The notes under the pieces were generated by a model, which made no database searches, was not told the origin of the DNA, and saw nothing but the letters and a program-made list of their open reading frames with translations. Shown here piece after piece: positions 52,369 through 61,372 of a stretch of DNA of 64,000 bases. The stretch covers positions 62,001-126,000 of the forward strand of contig JAEYOK010000045.1 in NCBI GenBank assembly GCA_023411795.1. Direction: 5' to 3'. The first letter of the stretch is position 1, and each line of letters begins with the position of its first letter. A program made the translations under genes and the position numbers. This stretch comes from Bacillota bacterium (GTDB lineage: Bacteria; Bacillota; Clostridia; DSM-8532).

Positions 52369-53442
52369 TTATCTCATTTCTTCCACTGTAATTCCGGTAT
52401 AATAAAATTCTAAAATTTCTTTGTAATTATAACCGTTTTTAGCCAGGGCATCGGCACCACACTGGCTCATACCCACACCATGCCCGTAACCCCTTGATGT
52501 GATTTCTATCATGTTGTCATCAAGAAACCTTATTTCAAGATTTGTAGAACGAAGACCTAACAGCTCTCTCAGCTCTGTCCCGGCAATAATTACCGAACCG
52601 AGCCTGACTTGTTCAATTCGTCCACTGGCACTGTAGGACATTATTTCAAAATCCTGTACCCCTTCATCTCCCAACTTAGCTTCCGGATATCTATTTTCTG
52701 TTTTGTTTTTTATTTCATCCCATGAAAATACTGTGGATTTCTCATATTGGGAATAATCTTCTTCAAAGGGACTGTAAACACTTTTTAAATAAGGTACTTC
52801 AGCAACATTCAACCAGACATCCTTTATATCTTCGGTGACTCCTCCGCTGTTTGAATGATATAGGGGATTTATCAAATTCCCCTCATATGTAATAACAATA
52901 TTTTTTGTCTCTGAAACAGCCTGACTGATCTTTTGCCAATCATCTTCATTCCCATAAGCCTCTAGGAAACGTTCTTTTGATATCCAGCTTTGGCAATGGC
53001 CCGGATTAGTACAGACATCAGCACCATAATGCTCGTCCTTAGAACTATATAGACCCTTTGCTCTGCTTAAGGCAAAGGTTCTTGCAGCGACAGCCTGAGC
53101 TTTTAATGCTTCAACATCAAAGCTGTGAGGCATCTCGGCCGCCACTACTCCAACAACATAATCTTCAAGTAAAACATTGTCTATTACCGCATCAGCATGA
53201 TTATACAGTACAACAGAGATAGGAACTTCATTGACACTTGCCTCTTTTTCCGTAGAGATTACCTGAGTTTTTTCCCGCGGCGGAATTAAAATGAGCATGA
53301 GAACAAGTGGTAAAATAAGCATCAGAATATTTTCCAGTGTCAGAGGTATCCTTCTGTCTGCTTTTCTAGTTTGCCTGAATTTACTTTTAATATTAAATTG
53401 ACTATAATTGCGGCTATATGCGCTAAAGCTTCTTTTAACCAT
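52369..53442 (-). CDS. spoIID: stage II sporulation protein D
   Basis: A 357-residue peptidoglycan lytic transglycosylase for engulfment. A basic N-terminus and membrane helix (ILMLILPLVLMLILIPP, about 39-55) are followed by the SpoIID domain with LEDYVVGVVAAEMPHSFDVEALKAQAVAARTFAL shortened here to its key Glu in AAEMP, and late YGHGVGMSQCGADALAKNG. It lies directly upstream of spoIIQ, the standard clostridial order. Confidence 0.94.
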   Translation of the reverse strand: MVKRSFSAYSRNYSQFNIKSKFRQTRKADRRIPLTLENILMLILPLVLMLILIPPREKTQVISTEKEASVNEVPISVVLYNHADAVIDNVLLEDYVVGVVAAEMPHSFDVEALKAQAVAARTFALSRAKGLYSSKDEHYGADVCTNPGHCQSWISKERFLEAYGNEDDWQKISQAVSETKNIVITYEGNLINPLYHSNSGGVTEDIKDVWLNVAEVPYLKSVYSPFEEDYSQYEKSTVFSWDEIKNKTENRYPEAKLGDEGVQDFEIMSYSASGRIEQVRLGSVIIAGTELRELLGLRSTNLEIRFLDDNMIEITSRGYGHGVGMSQCGADALAKNGYNYKEILEFYYTGITVEEMR

Positions 53443-53528
53443 GTTTAAGTTTATGACTGGGAGGAATATTTCATACCGGGACTGTTGAACTAAAAAAAAT
53501 ACTGATAGAATTGATATTGAGGTGTAAA

Positions 53529-53972
53529 ATGTTTAATTCATATATGGAACAAGCCATAATCGAGGCAAATAAGGCTTTTCTGCAGGGTGAAGTACCGGTA
53601 GGAGCAGTCATAGTGTACGAAAACAATATTATTTCACGTGCTCATAATCTACGGGAAAAAAGCAATCAGGCTATTGCCCATGCTGAAATATTGGTCATCC
53701 AGGAGGCCTGTGCCAAATTGAATACATGGAGATTAGATAACTGCGATCTCTATGTAACCCTGGAACCATGCCCCATGTGCGCAGGCGCGATTATTAATGC
53801 AAGAATAAAATCAGTATACTTTGGTGCATATGATGCAAAGGGCGGCGCTTGCGGTTCTGTTACCGATCTTTTTAAGCCCGGTACCTTCAATCATTCACCT
53901 CAGGTTTATTCAGGAATAATGGAAGATGATTGTGAAAAGCTGTTAAAAGAATTCTTCAGTAAATTAAGGTAG
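53529..53972 (+). CDS. tadA: tRNA adenosine(34) deaminase TadA
   Basis: A 147-residue zinc deaminase that makes inosine at the wobble position of tRNA-Arg(ACG). Catalytic motifs are AHAEILVI and PCPMCAGAI. ATG 53529 follows GAGGTG; the upstream ATG at 53511 has no ribosome site. It lies just upstream of tRNA-Ser. Confidence 0.95.
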   Translation: MFNSYMEQAIIEANKAFLQGEVPVGAVIVYENNIISRAHNLREKSNQAIAHAEILVIQEACAKLNTWRLDNCDLYVTLEPCPMCAGAIINARIKSVYFGAYDAKGGACGSVTDLFKPGTFNHSPQVYSGIMEDDCEKLLKEFFSKLR

Positions 53973-54052
53973 TATAAACCTCCTTCACTTTCAACGCTCT
54001 TGATAAATACTTAAAAATGCTTTATTATTATAAGAAGCGCCACATCTGATAC

Positions 54053-54143
54053 GGAGGGCTATCGAAGTGGTCATAACGAGCTCGACTCGAAATCGAGTTG
54101 CCGGTGAAACGGCACGTGGGTTCGAATCCCACGCCCTCCGCCA
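54053..54143 (+). tRNA. tRNA-Ser (anticodon CGA)
   Basis: A class II tRNA with acceptor GGAGGGC/GCCCTCC, anticodon stem CTCGA/TCGAG with loop CTCGAAA, a long variable arm (TGCCGGTGAAACGGCA) and T arm GTGGG-TTCGAAT-CCCAC. The 3' CCA is encoded. The anticodon CGA reads UCG. Confidence 0.95.
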
Positions 54144-54144
54144 G

Positions 54145-54178
54145 GGGTCTGTTTGTGGTAAATGCCTGCAACAGACCC
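54145..54178 (+). terminator. terminator of tRNA-Ser
   Basis: GGGTCTGTT and AACAGACCC pair around a 16-base loop, followed by TTCATTATTTTG. It begins one base after the encoded CCA. Confidence 0.75.
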
Positions 54179-54182
54179 TTCA

Positions 54183-56726
54183 TTATTTTGTCTTTTCTAC
54201 GCTCTCTTCTAAAGAGCACAAGACCTTACCTGTAACAGAGCTTGTGTTATTCATGATTTCCTCCGGTGTCCCTTGAGCAACGATTTTACCACCTTGGTTT
54301 CCACCTTCAGGGCCAAGATCAATCACCCAATCCGATGCTAAAATGACTTCAACATTGTGTTCAATCACAATAACGCTGTTTCCAAGACTCACCAGCCGGT
54401 CAAATACATTAATTAATCTACCTGCATCATGAGGGTGAAGTCCGGTAGTCGGTTCATCAAAAAGGTACAAGGCTTTTCCTGTGCTGTTTCTGGAAAGCTC
54501 CTTTGCCAGCTTCAGCCGCTGGGCTTCACCTCCCGACAGCGTTGCCGCCGATTGTCCGAGGCTTAGATATCCAAGCCCTACATCCTGGAGCACTTGTAGT
54601 TTTGATCGGATGCTTGCCTCACCTACGAACAGCTCCAGAGCTTCATCAACACTCAACTCCAAAATATCTGAAATACTTAGCCCTCTGAACTTTATATTAA
54701 GAACAGGCTTTTGATACCGCTTCCCATGACACACAGGACAAATCACTTCTACGTCCGGTAGAAAGTGCATGGAAACTGACAGCTTACCTGTGCCTTGACA
54801 TTTTTCACATCGACCACCTGGGACATTATAGGAAAAATGCTTGGCTGCGAGACCAGCGACTTTCGTTTCCGGCAGGGAGGCGTATAAATCACGAATATCT
54901 GTAAAAAGGTCGGTATAGGTTGCAGCATTTGAGCGACTGGAGCGCCCGATTGACTGCTGATTAATGATAATGACATCATCAAGGTGCTCAAGGCCTGATA
55001 TATTGGGGTTCTCGCCTTTTTTCGGCTGATGAAAATAGGTATCGGTCGCCTCGGCCAAAACCTCGAATATTAAGCTGGATTTACCGCTACCTGATACCCC
55101 GGTGACAGATACCAGCTTACCCAACGGAATATCAACATCGATATTCTTCAGATTATTTATATTGGCATTTCTAATGCGCAAATAGCTACTGTCTGCTTGA
55201 ATCTTTTTCCGCTGAGGCTTACTGGTGTTTAGTGCAAGGTATTTCCCTGTAATGGAAGCCTCGCAATCCATAATCTCCTGCACATTTCCACAGGCAACGA
55301 TTTGTCCACCTTGCTTTCCTGCGCCCGGACCGAAATCTACGATATAGTCGGCTGCTTTCATCATTTCTATATCATGCTCAATGACGATGACGGTATTTCC
55401 CATGTCACGCAAGCGTCTTAGTACCTCGACAATTTTCCCCGTATCCCGTGCATGTAACCCAGATGTAGGCTCGTCCAACACATAGAGCACTCCGGTCAAG
55501 CCACTACCTAAAACGGAAGCCAGCTTGATACGCTGCCATTCTCCTGCGGACAAAGAGGCTGCCGGCTGGTCAAGACTCAGATATCCTGCGCCCACGTCAA
55601 GGATTCGGTCAATCCTTCGCCCCAGGTCATCCAATACCTGATGAACAACCTCCAAGGCTTCGGGTGAAACACAATTGGGAAGCTCCTTCAGCCACACTCC
55701 GACATCTACCAGTGACATGGACAGCAACTCTTTAATATTCATACCGCCAACCCTTACTTCGAGGGTTTCTCTGCGAAACCGAACGCCCCTGCATTCAGAA
55801 CATTCCTGACGAATAAGAAACTTCTCGATTTTCTGTCTGGCACTACTAGAATTGTTTTCTGCATACCTCCGCATGAGGTTGGTGAGTACCCCCTCAAACC
55901 TTCCACCGGGCACAGTTTTTGGAGGGGTGATATCTGGAAAGCGTTCAGCAAATTGCCTGCTCAGGACACCATACAGGAGCAGATCCATTTGTACGTCATT
56001 GTACTCACCAATGGGTGTATCAATATCCATTTCAAATCCGTAATAATTGGCAGCCTGAATCATTGACCCACCGTATCGGTCAATGTACACCTGATCCCAG
56101 CCGTAAATGGCAAATTCCCGAACGCTCTTGGTTTTGTCAATCAGTAAACTGACATCCGGCGAATTAACAACACCAATCCCATGGCAAACGGGGCATGCTC
56201 CTTGGGGTTTATTAAAGGAGAAATGGCTTGCGGTCAACTCAACAACCTGCTTACCGCAATGAGGGCAGGCAATCATCTGCTCATATAGCTCTGCACTTTC
56301 CGAATCCTGATCTGGCATTTCTGTATAAAGGGTAAAGGAGGTCTCATCATAGTTCTGGGTAATGACCTTTTTACAATGGGGACAGGGTCTTTCGCCCAAC
56401 TTGGCGTACAGTACACGCAAATAAGCTGCAATTTCGGTAATCGTGCCCACAGTGGAACGCGGGTTACTGTTTCCATGGTGCTGGTTAATTGAGATTGCGG
56501 GCGACAGCCCCTCAATGGAATCAACCTTAGGCTTACCTCCGATATCCATTGTCAACCCCATAGATTCCATGTACTGCCGCTGGCATTCTCTTTGAAGGGT
56601 TTCAAGAGCCAGCGTTGATTTCCCGCTTCCAGACAGCCCAGTAAATGCAATTAGCTTATTCTTGGGTATCTTTAGGTTTATATTTTTTAAATTGTTTTCT
56701 TTTGCTCCTCTAATCGTGATGAACAT
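54183..56726 (-). CDS. uvrA: short UvrA-type ABC ATPase
   Basis: An 847-residue UvrA-family protein with two ABC modules: Walker A GLSGSGKSTLALE and GVSGSGKSSLIFE, signatures LSAGEWQRIKLA and LSGGEAQRLKLA. Zinc fingers are present (CPHCKK/CPHCGK; CEKCQGTG/CPVCHGKR). At about 100 residues shorter than canonical UvrA it resembles the UvrA2-like class, which often lacks the UvrB-interaction region and may serve in damage tolerance or drug resistance. It is alone, with no uvrB nearby. Confidence 0.85.
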   Translation of the reverse strand: MFITIRGAKENNLKNINLKIPKNKLIAFTGLSGSGKSTLALETLQRECQRQYMESMGLTMDIGGKPKVDSIEGLSPAISINQHHGNSNPRSTVGTITEIAAYLRVLYAKLGERPCPHCKKVITQNYDETSFTLYTEMPDQDSESAELYEQMIACPHCGKQVVELTASHFSFNKPQGACPVCHGIGVVNSPDVSLLIDKTKSVREFAIYGWDQVYIDRYGGSMIQAANYYGFEMDIDTPIGEYNDVQMDLLLYGVLSRQFAERFPDITPPKTVPGGRFEGVLTNLMRRYAENNSSSARQKIEKFLIRQECSECRGVRFRRETLEVRVGGMNIKELLSMSLVDVGVWLKELPNCVSPEALEVVHQVLDDLGRRIDRILDVGAGYLSLDQPAASLSAGEWQRIKLASVLGSGLTGVLYVLDEPTSGLHARDTGKIVEVLRRLRDMGNTVIVIEHDIEMMKAADYIVDFGPGAGKQGGQIVACGNVQEIMDCEASITGKYLALNTSKPQRKKIQADSSYLRIRNANINNLKNIDVDIPLGKLVSVTGVSGSGKSSLIFEVLAEATDTYFHQPKKGENPNISGLEHLDDVIIINQQSIGRSSRSNAATYTDLFTDIRDLYASLPETKVAGLAAKHFSYNVPGGRCEKCQGTGKLSVSMHFLPDVEVICPVCHGKRYQKPVLNIKFRGLSISDILELSVDEALELFVGEASIRSKLQVLQDVGLGYLSLGQSAATLSGGEAQRLKLAKELSRNSTGKALYLFDEPTTGLHPHDAGRLINVFDRLVSLGNSVIVIEHNVEVILASDWVIDLGPEGGNQGGKIVAQGTPEEIMNNTSSVTGKVLCSLEESVEKTK

Positions 56727-56825
56727 TTGTTCATTCCCTCCTTAACAGGCTACGTTTTATCCTACAGAATACGCTGTAAACAATATATCACTTAACTAAA
56801 CATTGGTGGTATAATGGAGGGTTTA

Positions 56826-56874
56826 AAAACGAAAGAACCCTTCTTCCAAGCATTAGCCGTGGAATGAAGGGTCC
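56826..56874 (-). terminator. terminator of the anion permease gene
   Basis: ACCCTTC-TTCCA and TGGAA-GAAGGGT form a bulged stem, followed on the minus strand by TCTTTCGTTTTT. It lies between the permease stop and uvrA. Confidence 0.65.
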
Positions 56875-57000
56875 TTCCATTCTTTATTTAAAAGAATCCT
56901 TAAGAAAGGCAATTTTAGAACCTATTTTGGTTCACTATCATTATATCATCGGTATATTATAACTTGATGGCAGATTAATGAAAACTACTTTTCAAACTAT

Positions 57001-58125
57001 TTACAAGTATATTTCAAAGTATGCGACCGCTACTAAAACAACAAGAAACAACACATTAAACCATGTAAATACTTTCATATACTTTTTTGAGTTTGCCCGA
57101 TGAGCCTTGGTATAAAGCTTAAAAGAAATAACGCTGGCTAATGAGGCAATTATGGTTCCAAGACCTCCCACGTTAACACCCAGCAACAATTCTTTATAAT
57201 CGCTTGTAAAGCCTGATAAAAGAACTGCTGCGGGAACATTACTTATAACCTGGCTACTTAGAATTGATACCATTAATGCACCCTTTGTCAGTACTCCGGA
57301 CAAGAAATGCTTAACGCTCTCCATTTCAGAAAGGTTGCCCACAAATATAAAAAACCCGATAAATGTTATCAAAAGTGAGTAATCAACTTCACGAAAAAGC
57401 TTTCTGTCAGTTATAAGCACACACAAAGCCAGAATAATAGATGCCGGTAGAATCGGTAACACTCTAAAAACACCTAATATAGAAAGAATAAATAGCGCTG
57501 AATAAATGAGAGCTCCTTTTTTATCAACTTCAATTTTTGGCTGTTCTTCGTTTGCTGTTATACTCCGTTTTTCAATAGCCAGCACTGATAAACTGATCAA
57601 TATACCCCCAACCACTACAATGGGTAATAATATAAGCAAAAATTTATGTAGTGGAATGCCATACTTCGAGTAGATAAAAAGATTCTGCGGATTTCCAATA
57701 GGTGTAAGACTGCTTCCGATGTTTGCCGCAATAGTCTGAAGTACTACAACCAGAATGGTATAATCATTACCGTTAACTTTATCAAGAACAATGAGTGCAA
57801 AAGGTACAAGTGTTATCAAAGCTACATCGTTGGTCATGAACATTGCAAGAAAATAAGTTAAAGCTATTATACCAAAGGATAGCTGCCTTAAATTCCGACT
57901 CTTTTTCACAACCAAATTAGCCGCTGCCTCAAAAACCTGTACTTTCTTAAAGCCCGACACTACAACCATCAGACAGAACAAACAAAGCAGTACTTTATAA
58001 TCAATATAAGAAAAATACTCTACGGAGGGTGGAACAAAAAATGCAGATGCTATTGCTGCCACTATAGAAATTGTCAAAACGATTTCAGTTTTTAAGAACT
58101 TTATTACTTTAGTTAATATGTTCAT
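57001..58125 (-). CDS. SLC13/ArsB-like anion permease
   Basis: A 374-residue, about ten-helix membrane protein of the ion-transporter superfamily (ArsB/NhaD/CitMHS type). The half-helix motifs are TNDVALITLVPFA and ANIGSSLTPIGNPQNLFIYS, the latter typical of the family's ion/substrate site. The substrate may be an anion such as a dicarboxylate, arsenite or sulfate; nothing nearby decides. The start has GAGGATAG upstream. Confidence 0.78.
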   Translation of the reverse strand: MNILTKVIKFLKTEIVLTISIVAAIASAFFVPPSVEYFSYIDYKVLLCLFCLMVVVSGFKKVQVFEAAANLVVKKSRNLRQLSFGIIALTYFLAMFMTNDVALITLVPFALIVLDKVNGNDYTILVVVLQTIAANIGSSLTPIGNPQNLFIYSKYGIPLHKFLLILLPIVVVGGILISLSVLAIEKRSITANEEQPKIEVDKKGALIYSALFILSILGVFRVLPILPASIILALCVLITDRKLFREVDYSLLITFIGFFIFVGNLSEMESVKHFLSGVLTKGALMVSILSSQVISNVPAAVLLSGFTSDYKELLLGVNVGGLGTIIASLASVISFKLYTKAHRANSKKYMKVFTWFNVLFLVVLVAVAYFEIYL

Positions 58126-58189
58126 ACTATCCTCAAATGAAATTTATCTTCAAACACTAGTATATAGGGTTCTAATTATATTCCAATAA

Positions 58190-58217
58190 AAGGGAGTATA
58201 TAAACATATACCCCCAT
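58190..58217 (-). terminator. terminator of the first S-layer-like gene
   Basis: GGGGGTATAT and ATATACTCCC pair with one mismatch, followed on the minus strand by TTTTATTGG. Confidence 0.7.
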
Positions 58218-58264
58218 TGAACGTTTTAAATTTTATTCTATAAAGTTTTTGAACAGTAACCTGC

Positions 58265-61165
58265 TTATTCGATGATTACCTTTAAGGTTTTACTATAATC
58301 ACCTACAAAAACATTCAACTGTAGAGACTTACCGGAATCACTGGCTACGAATCCTGTTGCAATACCTGAAGTAGTAACTGTTCCACTGGTTTCTTTACCT
58401 GTAACAATAAAGTTATAAGATGAACTTGTTACATACTTACCGTATTGATCCTTTGCCTCAAAGAGGAGCCCATCGGTAGTACCACCTGTACCTACCAGCG
58501 ATTTACCTTCAATAGCTGCCCTTGGAATTTGAATTTGGTTGGAGGTTACTTTTGTGCCATTATATTTTATCTCCAGAGATTGTGCCTTTGGTGCCGCACT
58601 ACTATAAGTCACTGTTTTTTGTACCTGCATACCATTATTCAATAAGACTGTTATTGTAGAGGTCTGATCTTTTCCATCGGTATCAACTACTGCTTTAGTA
58701 TACAGACCGGTTGAGCTTATTCCTTTGCCTAAATCTCCCGAAGCAGTTATATAAGCTATAATACCGCTGTCTATCTCTACTTTTTGATTGCCTACAACCC
58801 CATATAGCTTAATCTGTTGGCTATAATCTCCTGCAATAGTACCAGTATAGAACTTGTTCAAATCTCCTATAACATAGGAAGTGATATCTTCCATTCTTAT
58901 TACTCTGACAGTCACATCCATAGTATCCAGAAGATTTGAATTTTGATCAAACAGCTCAACAATATATATATCACTACCTTGATTGCTACCTGCGTAAATT
59001 GCTCCTGTACTTATATCAAAGCTGGTGACAGTACTGCTTGTATTCAGCTTAGAAATCGTATAATACGGAGTTGAACCGTTACTCTTGACAGCTTTATATG
59101 TTGGTGCTGCTATTTCATCCCCGTATTGGTCGGTAAATAATACATTCCCCTTTAGCAGAGTTGGTGATGATGAACCGACTACAAGCATTGATGCAAAATC
59201 AGATTTAAGTCCTGAAATATCAGAAGCAACCGGTGCATTAAGCGCTGTTAAATTTAGTGTAGTTGTTTTTCCTGTTGCGCTTGTAGCCATCAAAACTATA
59301 CTGTTTGAAGTAGGAGTGATAATTATTTTGGTTTCACCTGTTGAAACATTTTTCTCTGTTCTGAGTGTAGCTCCAAATGCGTTTATTGTAGTGCTACCGT
59401 TTAATACAAGAGAGGTCCCGTAAGAAGTAAAACTAATATCTTTTAATTCTATTTGTCTCTGATAAATGTCAACAACAGTAATTGGTAAAACCGCAGTGGA
59501 ATTTAACTTAAGGTTACCGGAAGGAGCTGAGAGATATATCTGATCTATTTTGGGGTTATCCAGTATATTTATGGACTTAGAAACAGTTACTACTCCATCT
59601 CCTCCGCTTTTCATTCCTATTGCTGTTATAACTGCCAGCCCTGCTTTTCCATTTGTTACGTTTTGGAATTTAAGTACCGTACCGTATCTACTGTCATTAA
59701 CCAATTTAGTACTAGCAAACTGAACAATAGTAGGATCTGAATTTAGTAATGTTAGACCGCTTAACTCATCCGCTTTCAATATATTACCATACTGGTCTTT
59801 AACAGTAATAGGAAGGTAATACTTACTAGCGTATAAAGACATGGACTCAACGTTTATGTCCTTTCCCTTTAAGGTTGTATCATCAGTGGTTAATTCTCCG
59901 AATGTAATAGATTCAATGGCGGCTGAAGCAGAAACAGTTAGTGTTTCAGATTTACTAATATTGCTTGTTGTATCTATTACAGTAATAACAACTTTTGAAT
60001 TTTCCTTATAAAAATCTGAAGACGTGCCTCTCGCAGTAATAAGTCCATTTAATATGCTTATACTGCTGCCTTGAGGGTATACAACTACAGTGGCACTGTT
60101 AAGCCTTGATGTCATGTCTTCACCATACTGGTTTTCAGCCGATACTCGTGCAGTAATATCATATCCCTTTTTGATTGCATAAGCACTTTGGAATTCTATG
60201 GCAGTCAAAGTAGGAGCTTTAACTATGGTTGAAGCTGTTAAAGCCGATGATGAAAGACCATTTACAGTAACTGTATACTCTCCTTCTGACATATCTGTAT
60301 TAAACTCTATAACAGCAGATTTCTTATCATCTGCATAGGTTGTGGATCTTACAGTAGGTTTATTGGCTCCGCGTTTTACTTCCATAATAATTTTAGAGGT
60401 ATCTACTGCTTTACCAAAGCTAACCTGTAACTTCCTAGCTCCTATAGCCTGCAGTGAAAGATTCGATACATCATCCTTTATAAAACCAGCATTTATAGCA
60501 TTTTCTCTTGTTACAAATCCAGATTCTATAAGAGATTGAATCAGAGTCTTCCCATCAGCATTAATGCCATTCATAGCAGCACCGAAAAGAATTCCTGATG
60601 CATCGTCACGAATAAGCTCAGGCTTACTACCATATTTTCCAGCTTCCGATACAGTAATAATTTTTGCTTCAATAGCTTTCTCTATGACATTTTCGGTTGT
60701 TACATTCGAATAACCCATACCGGATTTCATAAGAAATACCATGAAAGATGTTCCACTTATAGATTTCATTGGACCAAACTTAACTTTCGGTAAAATTGTG
60801 CTGTCCATTCCTAAGGTATACTTATGTTTAACAGCGTAAGCAACATATTTTTGGGCATATCCATTAGCCCAATTTGGGATATCGCCTCGATCAACAACAT
60901 TCGCAAGAATAGAATTAACTTCACTATCGCTCATTGCTAGGGCTTCAGCTTCTTTACCGGCTGCTCTTATCGCAAATGTAAGTCCCTGTATCCTGTTTAA
61001 TTCTCCATCAAGATTAAGATCATTAATACCACCAGCCATCAACCCAATAGTTTGAAGCTTAACTGCTTTTTCAGCATTCTCCACAGCTGCAAAAGCTGGA
61101 ACGGCCATTGACGCGATTATAACTACCGCTAATAATGTTGCTAATATTCTTCTAGTCCTTACCAT
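58265..61165 (-). CDS. S-layer-like surface protein with Ig-like repeats (copy 1)
   Basis: A 966-residue secreted protein. The signal peptide ends VPAFA|AVENA. Residues about 30-240 form S-layer-homology-like anchoring repeats (WANGYAQKYVAYAVKHKYTL). The remaining part is a chain of bacterial Ig-like domains marked by recurring (D/N)QYG motifs (AENQYGEDMTSRL; VKDQYGNILKADE; FTDQYGDEIAAP; AKDQYGKYVTSS). It is Ser/Thr-rich and has no cysteine in the mature part that I can see. ATG 61165 has AAGGAAGG upstream. It lies directly downstream of a paralogue of the same layout. Confidence 0.85.
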   Translation of the reverse strand: MVRTRRILATLLAVVIIASMAVPAFAAVENAEKAVKLQTIGLMAGGINDLNLDGELNRIQGLTFAIRAAGKEAEALAMSDSEVNSILANVVDRGDIPNWANGYAQKYVAYAVKHKYTLGMDSTILPKVKFGPMKSISGTSFMVFLMKSGMGYSNVTTENVIEKAIEAKIITVSEAGKYGSKPELIRDDASGILFGAAMNGINADGKTLIQSLIESGFVTRENAINAGFIKDDVSNLSLQAIGARKLQVSFGKAVDTSKIIMEVKRGANKPTVRSTTYADDKKSAVIEFNTDMSEGEYTVTVNGLSSSALTASTIVKAPTLTAIEFQSAYAIKKGYDITARVSAENQYGEDMTSRLNSATVVVYPQGSSISILNGLITARGTSSDFYKENSKVVITVIDTTSNISKSETLTVSASAAIESITFGELTTDDTTLKGKDINVESMSLYASKYYLPITVKDQYGNILKADELSGLTLLNSDPTIVQFASTKLVNDSRYGTVLKFQNVTNGKAGLAVITAIGMKSGGDGVVTVSKSINILDNPKIDQIYLSAPSGNLKLNSTAVLPITVVDIYQRQIELKDISFTSYGTSLVLNGSTTINAFGATLRTEKNVSTGETKIIITPTSNSIVLMATSATGKTTTLNLTALNAPVASDISGLKSDFASMLVVGSSSPTLLKGNVLFTDQYGDEIAAPTYKAVKSNGSTPYYTISKLNTSSTVTSFDISTGAIYAGSNQGSDIYIVELFDQNSNLLDTMDVTVRVIRMEDITSYVIGDLNKFYTGTIAGDYSQQIKLYGVVGNQKVEIDSGIIAYITASGDLGKGISSTGLYTKAVVDTDGKDQTSTITVLLNNGMQVQKTVTYSSAAPKAQSLEIKYNGTKVTSNQIQIPRAAIEGKSLVGTGGTTDGLLFEAKDQYGKYVTSSSYNFIVTGKETSGTVTTSGIATGFVASDSGKSLQLNVFVGDYSKTLKVIIE

Positions 61166-61239
61166 AATTAACACCTTCCTTTTTAGTAGTTGCACAAGTT
61201 CTTCTATTTGTTAAATTGAACATTTTGCCAACCAAATAG

Positions 61240-61269
61240 ATTATATCATCGGTAGTTTATATGGGTCAA
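61240..61269 (-). promoter_or_regulatory. promoter of the first S-layer-like gene
   Basis: On the minus strand TTGACC (61264-61269), an 18-base spacer, TATAAT (61240-61245). It gives copy 1 its own promoter after the terminator of copy 2. Confidence 0.65.
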
Positions 61270-61312
61270 TTAGAGCAACACAACTGCAACAGAAGCTTAA
61301 TTTAACATAAAA

Positions 61313-61338
61313 AGGAGCTGACATTAATGTCAGCTCCT
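61313..61338 (-). terminator. terminator of the second S-layer-like gene
   Basis: The 26-base palindrome AGGAGCTGACATTAATGTCA followed by GCTCCT is fully self-complementary, with TTTTTATG after it on the minus strand. Confidence 0.85.
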
Positions 61339-61372
61339 AGTTCAACACTTATTAGTGTTTAGTTTTAGTCAA

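Noticed and set aside
54028..54276. Short frames across tRNA-Ser on both strands
   Set aside because: They overlap a complete tRNA and the end of uvrA and have no ribosome sites.
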